Source: Subsaximicrobium wynnwilliamsii
GTDB taxonomy: Bacteria; Bacteroidota; Bacteroidia; Flavobacteriales; Flavobacteriaceae
DNA length: 64,000 bases
Reading direction: 5' to 3'
NCBI RefSeq assembly: GCF_007997225.1
Contig: NZ_VORM01000001.1
Coordinates: 124,001-188,000 of the forward strand
Below, in pieces: positions 44,187 through 51,926 of the stretch (the first letter of the stretch is position 1; the number at the start of each line of letters is the position of its first letter). A program made the translations under genes and the position numbers. Under the pieces are notes generated by a model. It was not told the DNA's origin. It saw nothing but the letters and a program-made list of their open reading frames with translations, and did not search any database.

Positions 44187-45767
44187 CTAGTTTAATTTAG
44201 CATAAAATTTACTGTTTTTTTCTGCTGCTTTGAACCCTAAAATTTCATCATTAGAATTTCTCTCAAATATGATTTTCTCTTCATCAACATTTAGAAAAAT
44301 ATTATCTTTGATAAAGAATATAGGGTAGTTCCTTCCATTTACTTTTGCATAAAGGGACTGTTCATTACTATTTACTTTGAGTATTATATCTGTGTTATTT
44401 TGAAATTCATAAATTCCTACGTAATCATCAAATTTGCCATTACCAATGAAATTTTTATATGGATTATCATCAGATAAAATAAGGCCCTCACCCGGAATCC
44501 ATTTATCGTATTCCATATAATAAGCGACCTTTCTAGCAGCATTAAACCCTTTTAGTTTGGCCACTAAATGAAGTGCGCCATCTATGCCCGCAGAAATTCC
44601 CGCAGTAGTGATAACGTTACCATTGTCAACGAACCTAATATTTTTCAAAACAGTAGTCTCAGGGTACTTGTATTCAAATTCATCTAGCGCGTTATGAAAA
44701 GTTGTTGCGGTTTTCCCTTTTAGAATATCTGATTCCGCAAGTATAAATGCTCCAGTACAAACGGAAAAATAATATTTAGTACTATTTTGAGACTTTACCC
44801 AATTAATAACCTCAATATCCTTATATGCTTCTGAAGAATTTCCCCCAAAAAAGGCTAGTATATCAGCTGAAGGTGCATTTTTAATACTGTATTGCGGAAT
44901 AATTTTCATTATCCCTTGAGTTGTAATAGGGTGAGTTGTTTTAGAGACAATGAAAATTTCATAACCTGCATAAGCAAAAACTTCCATAGGTCCAGAAAAA
45001 TCTAAAACTTCAACGCCATCTTGTAGGTAAAATGCAATTTTATTAACCTCAAGTGTTTGTTTAGAAGTTAGAATAGAATCACTAAGATTATTACTTATAA
45101 TACCCTTGTAATATTTATTTTTATTTGTGAAGCTCACGCAAAGAATCATAATAGTCAGTATTGCGGTAATAGATAATAATTGAAATGGTTTTTTTAGATG
45201 CTTTTTTGTGTTAGTCTTTAAAAAAGGAAATGATAGTGGATAATAACATTTTTGAGCAGTTATAGCTTTAAAAAGATTATAAGATATTACCAAAATATTG
45301 AAAGGAACAACAGCAATAAAAAATAAAAAGCCCCATCCTTCAACAGTTACCAAAGAAATAAATGCAAGAATATATAATATGGTTACACTTAATTGAAAAT
45401 TAATTATTTTTATGCCGTGCTGATTATAAATAGGATTATCATCGCGTTTGTGCAGCCATATAAATAATGGGAATAAGACTGAAAAAGGGAAGATAAATCC
45501 CAACAGCGGAGAGCCGTGTAAGAATAATAACCATTTATTTTGTAAAGCTTCCTCTTTAGGATTCTCTAATATTATTAGGTCGTCCACTTCTATTTTTAAA
45601 GCATCTGCTAATAATTTTATGGTTTGAAGTTGTGGATTTACTTCGTCTTTTTCAATACGTTGTATTGTCCTTATTGCAACGTTTGATTTTTCAGATAATA
45701 TGTCTTGAGTATATCCCTTCAATTTTCTTTGATACGCTAACTTTTTTCCGATTGTTTGCTTTTCCAT
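44187..45767 (-). CDS. HTH-membrane-DJ-1/PfpI fusion protein
   Basis: Four parts in 526 residues: an XRE-type helix-turn-helix (about 8-62, LAYQRKLKGYTQDILSEKS), a membrane region of three to four helices (about 79-214, the first part DUF4870-like), a DJ-1/PfpI class I amidotransferase-like domain (about 242-420), and a C-terminal beta domain (about 445-524). The third domain has the nucleophile-elbow Cys337 in YFSVCTGAFILAESDILKG and resembles GlxA/AraC N-terminal domains. The fourth is similar to the N-terminal domain of the adjacent serine hydrolase. This suggests a membrane-bound regulator or sensor. Whether the DJ-1 domain is inside or outside depends on the helix count, which I cannot settle. 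Confidence 0.75.
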   Translation of the reverse strand: MEKQTIGKKLAYQRKLKGYTQDILSEKSNVAIRTIQRIEKDEVNPQLQTIKLLADALKIEVDDLIILENPKEEALQNKWLLFLHGSPLLGFIFPFSVLFPLFIWLHKRDDNPIYNQHGIKIINFQLSVTILYILAFISLVTVEGWGFLFFIAVVPFNILVISYNLFKAITAQKCYYPLSFPFLKTNTKKHLKKPFQLLSITAILTIMILCVSFTNKNKYYKGIISNNLSDSILTSKQTLEVNKIAFYLQDGVEVLDFSGPMEVFAYAGYEIFIVSKTTHPITTQGIMKIIPQYSIKNAPSADILAFFGGNSSEAYKDIEVINWVKSQNSTKYYFSVCTGAFILAESDILKGKTATTFHNALDEFEYKYPETTVLKNIRFVDNGNVITTAGISAGIDGALHLVAKLKGFNAARKVAYYMEYDKWIPGEGLILSDDNPYKNFIGNGKFDDYVGIYEFQNNTDIILKVNSNEQSLYAKVNGRNYPIFFIKDNIFLNVDEEKIIFERNSNDEILGFKAAEKNSKFYAKLN

Positions 45768-45881
45768 AAATTTTTATTTGGCACAAAGATACCAACATAC
45801 CTTCATTTTCTTTACGTCATATTGGTGTCATCTATCTGTCATTTCTTTGTTTTATAGGTTTTTGCTTGGTTTTTTTAGCTT

Positions 45882-46662
45882 GCAGATAACGCTCTTGAGA
45901 TCGAGTAGACAAGGGGAATTTCACCCCAAGCCTCTCACAGTCCCGATAGCTATCGGGATCATCACTACTACGAATGAGTCTGCCACTGCATACAGAATTG
46001 GTATTCTGCCTCTAGGTTGTGCCTATTGTACATTTCCCTTAACATTTGTATGCAGCTTCCCAAGTTCCGTAAATAAGCCCAAATAAAGTTCCCCGATAAA
46101 AATCGGGGCAGGCTTCGACATCTGAATGACGCCAGCCTTACAGAAAATAAATAGGTTATCTCTGTAATTAATGTTGTCGCTAACATTAATTTTTACTCGG
46201 CACAGCCACCCACGCCAACTGGCTCGTTTGCTAAAAATGTCCGCAGGACATTTTCTTTACGCTCCGCCCTGTAGCTTTTGACTGGAGGTAGCAACTTCTC
46301 GACACCTCACCAATGGTTCTCCGCCTCAGGCGGATCAACTCCCCTGCCTGCCTGCAGGCAGGTTTATTCATACCTGTTAATCTCTTGGACTAGATTCTCC
46401 TAAAAGCTCAGTACCAAGACTATTAATCAAAGCACCTTTAGGTGGTTTAGAGCCATCGCCTATACGACGACTCTGATGGACCTACCATCATCTTATCTAC
46501 AGCATGCAGCCAGTTTAATGCCGTGGCTGCTTCTTGGCACACTATGAAAAGTAGCGTGTAAATAAACAAGTACTTTTCCGCCTAAAATAACGTTATTAAA
46601 TAAACAATGCAAATAGTATTTGGCACGGATTTAGCTATTTTTTATATACATTGTTGGCAGTA
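45882..46662 (-). repeat. attC-like site B, interrupted by intron copy 1
   Basis: The left core GCAGATAACG (45882-45891) and the right core GTTGGCAGTA (46653-46662) belong to different cassettes. The former matches site A across cassette 6; the latter matches site C across cassette 5. Removing the intron at 45900-46542 leaves a palindromic element of about 138 nt, with TATGAAAAGTAGCG on one side and TAGCTATTTTTTATATACA on the other, the same inner motifs as in sites A and F. Confidence 0.65.
45900..46542 (-). mobile_element. ORF-less group II intron copy 1 (domain V lost)
   Basis: On the minus strand it begins GTGTGCCAAGAAG (GUGYG 5' end) and contains the domain I landmark ACTCATTCGTAGTAGTGATGA. 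It ends with a domain VI-like stem GGCTTGGGGTGAAATTCCCC and the 3' terminus TTGTCTACTCGAT (AY end). No reverse transcriptase is encoded. Compared with copy 2, the segment between two CCCGATAGCTATCGGG palindromes, including domain V, is missing. The copy therefore cannot splice and is a relic. It is inserted after CATA in attC-like site B. Confidence 0.7.
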
Positions 46663-46676
46663 GTTTTTTATTTTTG
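46651..46676 (+). promoter_or_regulatory. Possible promoter of the toxin-antitoxin-chaperone operon
   Basis: TATTTTTG (46669-46676) fits TAnnTTTG and would start a transcript about 10 nt before the toxin ATG. A TTG lies 15 bases upstream, slightly closer than usual. The genes run opposite to the other cassettes, so an own promoter is expected. Confidence 0.3.
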
Positions 46677-46692
46677 TTCCAAATACTAATAA

Positions 46693-47268
46693 ATGTTGTT
46701 ACAATTTAATGGGTTTCACGGTACAAGTGTAAGCGCAGCAAAACAAATAGTAAGTTCAAACTATGAAACGTCAATAGGTGATGATGAATGGTTGGGAAAT
46801 GGTGTTTATTTTTTTGTAAGTGGAATAAGTTCAAAACCAGAAGAACAAGCTAAAAAATGGGCAATTGCTGAAGCTTGGGATAAAGATAAACAAGTATATA
46901 AATATAAAAACTATTGTGTTATTAATTCAGTTATTGAAGTAGAAGAAGACAACTTTATAGATTTAACTAAAGAAGAAGGTGTTGAAATACTAACATACCT
47001 TGCTGAATGTTTTGAAAAGAAATTAAATAAAATTAGTAAAAGGTTTAAGGCAGTAGATGGTTTACTTATTAACTTAGCAAGAGAAGAAGGTATTTTGCCA
47101 ATTGATGTTGTTAAAGGGAATTTTTATATTAAATTTGCAAAAGAAAGAATTAAAAGGATTACTTTAAGGACTTCTAATTGTACAATATGTACAGTATATG
47201 AACCAACTAAAAATATTACCAATTCTAACATAATAGAAATAGGGGATATAAAAGATGAAACTAAATAA
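46693..47268 (+). CDS. PARP-like ADP-ribosyltransferase toxin of a toxin-antitoxin-chaperone system (CmdT-like)
   Basis: 191 residues. The start LQFNGFHGTSVSAAKQIV (His9-Gly10-Thr11) and WLGNGVYFF (Tyr39) match the first two parts of the H-Y-E signature of PARP-type ADP-ribosyltransferases, which bind NAD. A catalytic Glu is likely near CTVYEPT (Glu170), though this is less certain. It overlaps the next small gene by 14 bp, and a SecB-like chaperone gene follows: the toxin-antitoxin-chaperone order. In E. coli CmdTAC, an ADP-ribosyltransferase of this arrangement modifies mRNA during phage infection; whether this one does is inferred. Its AT-rich composition and cassette position indicate transfer. 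Confidence 0.75.
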   Translation: MLLQFNGFHGTSVSAAKQIVSSNYETSIGDDEWLGNGVYFFVSGISSKPEEQAKKWAIAEAWDKDKQVYKYKNYCVINSVIEVEEDNFIDLTKEEGVEILTYLAECFEKKLNKISKRFKAVDGLLINLAREEGILPIDVVKGNFYIKFAKERIKRITLRTSNCTICTVYEPTKNITNSNIIEIGDIKDETK

Positions 47269-47479
47269 AGAAATAAAGAATCGAATAGACCAATACTTTG
47301 AAAATATAAGTTCAGAAGAACTTTATTTTAAAGCAATTGGTAAATATGGTTTTAATGAAGATATAGATTTTGAAATCGACAATCAATTTTTTGATAATGC
47401 CGGACAAAATTTTTATTGTCCAAATTCAGATAATAGCTTAGACGCTAATGATATGGAATCTTTACTGTTAGCTGCTTAA
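47255..47479 (+). CDS. Small antitoxin of the toxin-antitoxin-chaperone system (CmdA-like)
   Basis: 74 residues, acidic (many Asp/Glu/Asn), starting MKLNKEIKNRIDQYFENISS and ending MESLLLAA. Its place between an ADP-ribosyltransferase and a SecB-like gene, overlapping the first by 14 bp and separated from the second by one base, marks it as the antitoxin. In known TAC systems the antitoxin carries a C-terminal chaperone-addiction segment that makes it unstable unless the SecB-like partner binds. The hydrophobic LLLAA end is a candidate for such a segment. No DNA-binding motif was recognised. Confidence 0.65.
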   Translation: MKLNKEIKNRIDQYFENISSEELYFKAIGKYGFNEDIDFEIDNQFFDNAGQNFYCPNSDNSLDANDMESLLLAA

Positions 47480-47480
47480 T

Positions 47481-47876
47481 ATGAAAATTCAATTAGATAA
47501 TTGGAAAGTTATAAACGTTAACTTTTCGTCCTTAAAAGATGAGCCAAGAGAAGATAATTCTTTTGACTTATCAACGGGTCACTTTTTTCCAAAAGAAATT
47601 GACAAATCATTTGGTGTTGGATTTGAAATCGAAATAAAGGATAAGTTTTTTGATTTATTCGTTGAAGCGATTTTTATGTTCAAACTTGATGAAGATATAA
47701 CGGAAGAGTTTAAGCTTTCTAATTTTCCAAAAATAAATGCACCAGCAATTGCTTTTCCTTTCTTGAGGGCTTATGTGTCAAATTTAACTCTTCAGTCAGG
47801 TTTTGATCCTGTAATTCTACCTTCTATAAATTTCGTTCAGTTCGCAAAAGATAAGCAAGAATCTGAGGCTGAGTAA
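47481..47876 (+). CDS. SecB-like chaperone of the toxin-antitoxin-chaperone system (CmdC-like)
   Basis: 131 residues with the SecB fold pattern: N-terminal strands (NWKVINVNFSSLKDEP, FGVGFEIEIKDKFFDLFVEAIFMFKL), then the hallmark INAPAIAFPFLRAYVSNLTLQSGFDPVILPSINF. This last matches the export chaperone's AP..FPY.R...S....G..P..L.P.NF segment. It ends in an acidic tail (KQESEAE). General SecB is not otherwise expected next to a toxin, so this is the dedicated chaperone that would stabilise the small antitoxin. It is the last gene of the cassette; the attC-like site C begins 7 bp after the stop. Confidence 0.8.
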   Translation: MKIQLDNWKVINVNFSSLKDEPREDNSFDLSTGHFFPKEIDKSFGVGFEIEIKDKFFDLFVEAIFMFKLDEDITEEFKLSNFPKINAPAIAFPFLRAYVSNLTLQSGFDPVILPSINFVQFAKDKQESEAE

Positions 47877-47882
47877 GCAAAT

Positions 47883-48857
47883 TACTGCCAACGGTTTTGT
47901 GATCGAGTAGACAAGGGGAGTTTTACCCCAAGTCTCTCACAGTCCCGATAGCTATCGGGACGTGCTTGAAAGTCTCCCCTCACACGGCTCTTCTAATTTA
48001 ATTTACAAATATAAGCTCATCCTTTTGCAAGTTGGCAAACCGTAAATATAATTAGCCCATCCCTTCGCTCCACTTCCATTACAGTCCCGATAGCTATCGG
48101 GATCATCACTACTACGAATGAGTCTGCCACTGCATACAGCATTGGTATTCTGCCTTTAGGTTGTGCCTATTGTACATTTCCCTTAACATTTGTATGCAGC
48201 TTCCCAAGTTCCGTAAATAAGCCCAAATAAAGTTCCCCGATAAAAATCGGGGCAGGCTTCGACATCTGAATGACGCCAGCCTTACAGAAAATAAATAGGT
48301 TATCTCTGTAATTAATGTTGTCGCTAACATTAATTTTTACTCGGCACAGCCACCCACGCCAACTGGCGCGTTTGCTAAAAATGTCCGCAGGACATTTTCT
48401 TTACGCTCCGCCCTGTAGCTTTTGACTGGAGGTAGCAACTTCTCTGCCTGCACCGCTTTTTGGCGGGGACACCTCATCAATGGTTCACTTTTGCCTGCCT
48501 GCCGGCATAGCCAGCCTCAACTCCCCTGCCTGCCGGCAGGCAGGTTTACTAATACCTGCCAACCTCATGGATTGGATTCTCCCAAACGCGCAATACCCCC
48601 GAGGCTTCGGGGCTCTTTACAATAGCACCTTTGGTTGGTTTAGAGCCATCGCCTATACAACGTCCCTGATGGATCTACCATCATCTTATCTAAAGCATGC
48701 AGCCAGTTTATTGCCCTGACTACTTCTTGGCACACTATGGTTAGTTGCGTGGTTGAGCAACTAAATTAGTAGATAAATAGGGGCTAGAGAAAATTTCAGT
48801 GGAATTTTCCAGATGAGCAATGACCAAAGCAATTATTTATACACCGTATTGGCATTT
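47883..48857 (-). repeat. attC-like site C, interrupted by intron copy 2
   Basis: The left core TACTGCCAAC (47883-47892) is the complement of GTTGGCAGTA at 46653-46662, bounding the toxin-antitoxin-chaperone cassette. The right edge ATTGGCATTT (48848-48857) is the complement of AATGCCAAC in site D, bounding the amidohydrolase cassette. Without the intron (47902-48735) the site is about 141 nt and carries the inner pair TATGGTTAGTTGCG and AATTATTTATACACCG. Confidence 0.65.
47902..48735 (-). mobile_element. ORF-less group II intron copy 2
   Basis: The minus strand starts GTGTGCCAAGAAGTAG, passes through the domain I landmark ACTCATTCGTAGTAGTGATGA, and reaches a domain V-like segment GAGCCGTGTG-N-AAGCACG. 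A domain VI-like stem CTTGGGGTAAAACTCCCC and the 3' end TTGTCTACTCGAT follow. No reverse transcriptase is present. The 3' strand of domain V is broken where TCCCGATAGCTATCGGGAC stands in place of the expected GTTC. Palindromes CCTGCCTGCCGGCAGGCAGG and CCCCGAGGCTTCGGGG also sit inside domain I. It is nearly identical to copy 1 over its central part. Confidence 0.7.
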
Positions 48858-48929
48858 CGTTATCATGCATAAACGAGATGGTATTCCCAATGTTTTTCTA
48901 AATAATCAAAATAAAAACTCCAAGAAAAT

Positions 48930-50378
48930 TTATTCAATCCAATAACCTTCGAGCATCACCTTATAGATGGTTCGCGAATTTTTTACGTCATCTAATGGGT
49001 TTTTATCCAGCATCAGGAAATTGGCAATTTTGCCTTCGTTGATACTTCCGATTTTATTCTCCAATTTTAAAAATCTAGCAGGAGCAATAGTTGCTGAGCG
49101 AAGAACTTCTGCATTAGACATGCCCGCTTCTGACATAAATTGTAATTCCTTGTGTGCACTATATCCGGGAATGATTGAGGGGTTTCTCGCATCTGACCCC
49201 ATGAGCACGTTGACACCTGCCTTATACATTGCCGTAAAGTTTTTAATGTTATTCTCTTTATGCAAATCCAGATCAATACCGTAACTACTAACCATCATTT
49301 GTCTTACGGGCCAGTTTTCAAGGCTGCGATTAGTTCTCTCAGAACTGTATTGCATCATAAAAGGATCCTCTAAAATTTCAGCAGAGCCAACATATTGAAA
49401 GATATACGCTACAGAAAGTGTAGGTGTGTAAAAGATAGAATCTCTGATCATTTTTTCTAAGAAAGGCTCAGCACCCGTTAGTAACTCATCTTCTACGGTA
49501 TGAACAATAACATCTACGCCCGCATTCACAGCATCTTGCAAGTCGGCTATACGGGTTACATGGGCAAAAACGGGTAGATTGTATTGTGATGCTTTCTGGA
49601 CGATTTTCCCTGTCAATTTATTTGATAATCGGGGTTCTTCTGAAGCACCACCTAAGCCAGATTCCACCATGACTTTTACGCCGTTGAGGCCAAGCTTTTT
49701 CTTTTTAGAAAATATAGCGTCTAAATCAGTTTCATCTGTAATAGTAAATATGCCTTGTTCATCAAGATCTATTTCATCTTCTGATAAGCCTGTCATACCA
49801 GATACAAATGGAATGGGATAACCACCTGGTGCCGTTAGTATACTTCCAGTTGCTAAAATCATTGGGGCTACAATTTTGTGCTTCCGTTGTTTTTCTTTCA
49901 GTTCTGTGGTGGTTTCCTCATTAAATCCGTGGCCTCCTAAAGTAAAAATTGTACTCACACCGTATCTTGCAAATTGCTCTAATGCCATTGGCCGAGTAGA
50001 TTCGTCTGGCGGTAACAGCCCACCGCTATTCAAGTGGGTGTGCATATCGATCATTCCGGGCATGAGGTAACGATTTTTTGCATCTACAATTTCATACTTC
50101 GTTTTTAGGCTATCAGTAACTTGACCTTCAAAAATTAGCTTGAAAACACCGTCCTGTATGATTAGATTTTTATTTTTAAGGACTATACCAGCTTCAACAT
50201 CAATAATATTTGCGTTGGTTATCAAATAACTATTGCCTTTCTCAGGGCTATAAACTTCCGAAGCTTGAAGTTTGAGGATGTGTTCTTCTGTATTATGGAA
50301 CCAAAAGAAATAACTCGTTAAACCAATTAGTAAGAGGATACCTACTGCAATGCCAATAAACTTTAAGACTTTTTTCAT
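48930..50378 (-). CDS. Membrane-anchored amidohydrolase family protein
   Basis: 482 residues. An N-terminal anchor (about 5-26, LKFIGIAVGILLLIGLTSYFFW) is followed by a short stalk and then an imidazolonepropionase-like amidohydrolase. Metal-site motifs are visible: MIDMHTHLNSG, GVKVMVESG, VFAHVTR, DVIVHTVED and LMGSDARNP. A C-terminal TIAPARFLKLENKIGSINEGKIANFLMLDKNPL follows, as is usual in this superfamily. It is probably a metal-dependent hydrolase of a cyclic amide or dipeptide in the periplasm; the substrate is unknown. It occupies cassette 4 (cores at 48848-48857 and 50576-50584), with the attC-like site directly after its 3' end, and is complete. Confidence 0.82.
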   Translation of the reverse strand: MKKVLKFIGIAVGILLLIGLTSYFFWFHNTEEHILKLQASEVYSPEKGNSYLITNANIIDVEAGIVLKNKNLIIQDGVFKLIFEGQVTDSLKTKYEIVDAKNRYLMPGMIDMHTHLNSGGLLPPDESTRPMALEQFARYGVSTIFTLGGHGFNEETTTELKEKQRKHKIVAPMILATGSILTAPGGYPIPFVSGMTGLSEDEIDLDEQGIFTITDETDLDAIFSKKKKLGLNGVKVMVESGLGGASEEPRLSNKLTGKIVQKASQYNLPVFAHVTRIADLQDAVNAGVDVIVHTVEDELLTGAEPFLEKMIRDSIFYTPTLSVAYIFQYVGSAEILEDPFMMQYSSERTNRSLENWPVRQMMVSSYGIDLDLHKENNIKNFTAMYKAGVNVLMGSDARNPSIIPGYSAHKELQFMSEAGMSNAEVLRSATIAPARFLKLENKIGSINEGKIANFLMLDKNPLDDVKNSRTIYKVMLEGYWIE

Positions 50379-50575
50379 ATTTTTTTTGCTCTTTATTTCA
50401 AGTGGGTTATCACTTTTGTTATTTAATTGAATAAACTTTTTTCAATTTCAATTGATGAGTAATTCCAAAATTTGCCAACTACAGTATTCAGGTCGATCTT
50501 ATCCTTTTCAATTCAGCTGTTAGTACAGAAAATTTACTAAAATTCTGATATTTTCATTGAACCCGTTCTTCAATG

Positions 50576-50674
50576 AATGCCAACGGGCCTTGAGTATGAT
50601 TAGCGGCATGGCTAAGCAACGAATTTAGCAAAAATAGAACCAAGCAATTAATCATACACGGCTTTGTTACCTGC
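50576..50674 (-). repeat. attC-like site D
   Basis: 99 nt. AATGCCAACGGGCCTTGAGTATGATTA on the left mirrors TAATCATACACGGCTTTGTTACC on the right: GCCTTGAGTATGATTA against GCCGTGTATGATTA when reversed. The left core matches site C across the amidohydrolase cassette; the right core GTTACCTGC matches AGGTAAC in site E. The neighbouring gene's stop codon lies 6 bp beyond the right edge. Confidence 0.7.
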
Positions 50675-50680
50675 GTTTTT

Positions 50681-51361
50681 TTAAGAATCCTTTTTAAACA
50701 CGATTAGCTTTAATGCTTTCTCCGAATCTTCTAAAATCCAAATTTTATAATGCTTCCATTCTATAGTTAGTGCCTTCTCTTCATGCTTATTTAGTGACAT
50801 AAACGACACGGTTTTCTGCTTATCTTCTTCTGATAATGAAATAGTATATGAATTAAAGGCGTCTGTCTGATTTCCATTTATATCCTCTGACCTTTCTCCA
50901 ACACAATCTTCAAACAGAATTTCAAGCTTACCAATAACTGCTGTTTGCCCTAAATCAATAAACATTGTTTTTCCAAAGTCTAATTTTTCAACAACTAACG
51001 CAACTTCCTCTTTATCAATTTTTAAATCAAAAGAGTAGTTTTGATATGCTTTAGGATAGTTTGCTTTTTCACTATCACTAGACGCATCATAACACCAGAG
51101 AAAAGTAGTGTATTTAGTGTTGTTTTCAAATACATTCAATTCTAGTTGAATATGTGGGGAGTCCTTGTTTATTGGTTTTGATTGAATGAATAGATTCGCA
51201 GGTTCTATAACTAATTTCTCAAATAGAGAACTAGGGTTTTTCCCAGTTTTTAGAGGTATTATAATAGAACTATTTATCATATTATGTTCTGATTGTGCAT
51301 ATCCTGTAAATTGAATAAATACAAGTAGTAGAATCGATATATTAGTTTCAAAAACCTTCAT
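50681..51361 (-). CDS. Secreted protein of unknown function
   Basis: 226 residues from the ATG at 51361 (signal peptide MKVFETNISILLLVFIQFTGYAQ). Twelve more codons are open upstream, but they would weaken the signal peptide and overlap the membrane-protein gene before it. The mature part is mostly beta (IIIPLKTGKNPSSLFEKLVIE, then HIQLELNVFENNTKYTTFLW), with a mid-chain EDCVGERSEDINGNQ loop holding a single Cys. No family was recognised. It lies in cassette 3 behind the small membrane protein, with its stop 6 bp before attC-like site D. It is AT-rich like the other cassette genes. Confidence 0.65.
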   Translation of the reverse strand: MKVFETNISILLLVFIQFTGYAQSEHNMINSSIIIPLKTGKNPSSLFEKLVIEPANLFIQSKPINKDSPHIQLELNVFENNTKYTTFLWCYDASSDSEKANYPKAYQNYSFDLKIDKEEVALVVEKLDFGKTMFIDLGQTAVIGKLEILFEDCVGERSEDINGNQTDAFNSYTISLSEEDKQKTVSFMSLNKHEEKALTIEWKHYKIWILEDSEKALKLIVFKKDS

Positions 51362-51380
51362 TATTCGGTATGATTTATCT

Positions 51381-51752
51381 TTAAAAAAGTCTGTCAAATT
51401 TAAATGCTAACATATAATAAAGCATTCCTGTTGTAGCCAATAAATGATTTCCAAATCCAATGAAATTTATGACTTTTACATAGGTTTTATTATGAAAACC
51501 TATAATAGCGTAGAAAGCGAATATCAAAATACAAGCTTCCAGACATATTACTAATAATTCTCTTAATTCAAAGTTATGTTGTTTTAAATTCGGGCTAGTG
51601 ATCGCCCAAAAAACAAATATACCTATCACAATAACGGTATTTAAATAAGAAATTATTAAAGTTGTTTTTTGCATTTTATACCCGATGGCAATGGCTGCTA
51701 AATGGCTTATCAGGATAATGGTTATTGCTGTGCTTACGCATATATCATTCAT
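51381..51752 (-). CDS. Small four-helix membrane protein of unknown function
   Basis: 123 residues with four predicted transmembrane helices (about 7-25, 31-51, 65-86, 92-115), separated by short loops. Basic residues (KMQK, HNK) suggest loop placement. No motif or family was recognised. It is first in cassette 3, its stop 19 bp before the start of the secreted protein gene, so the two are probably cotranscribed. The start ATG at 51752 lies about 40 bp from the attC-like site E core. It could be an immunity or anchoring partner of the secreted protein, but nothing in the sequence proves that. Confidence 0.6.
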   Translation of the reverse strand: MNDICVSTAITIILISHLAAIAIGYKMQKTTLIISYLNTVIVIGIFVFWAITSPNLKQHNFELRELLVICLEACILIFAFYAIIGFHNKTYVKVINFIGFGNHLLATTGMLYYMLAFKFDRLF

Positions 51753-51790
51753 AACTATGTTGCGGCATTTTCATTTTTTGTTACGGTTGT

Positions 51791-51923
51791 AGGTAACGTC
51801 TTATGTATTGAACCGTTGCGTGTCTAAAGGCACTAATTTAGCAAATAATGATAAACTAGGGAATCTGCCAGGATTTCCGTAGGCAGCTTTGCTTTACCAA
51901 TTAATCATACACGATGTTAGCAA
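51791..51923 (-). repeat. attC-like site E
   Basis: About 133 nt. AGGTAACGTCTTATGTATTG on the left mirrors ATCATACACGATGTTAGC on the right. An inner CTGCC..GGCAG stem and an AGCAAA..TTTGCT pair are in between. The left core matches GTTACCT of site D across cassette 3; the right core GTTAGCAAA (51915-51923) matches TTTGCTAAC of site F across cassette 2. Confidence 0.7.
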
Positions 51924-51926
51924 ACG

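Noticed and set aside
45968-46186. 72-codon minus ORF (near copy also at 48112-48330)
   Set aside because: Both lie wholly inside the group II intron copies and follow domain I RNA sequence. There is no protein family pattern, and they are conserved only because the introns are.
47481-47876. General export chaperone SecB
   Set aside because: The fold is SecB-like, but the gene sits in a three-gene unit behind a toxin-like and a small antitoxin-like gene, which fits a dedicated TAC chaperone better.
48422-48719. Two overlapping plus-strand ORFs of 67 and 79 codons
   Set aside because: They are antisense to intron copy 2 and translate the CCTGCCTGCCGGCAGGCAGG palindromes; coding potential is accidental.
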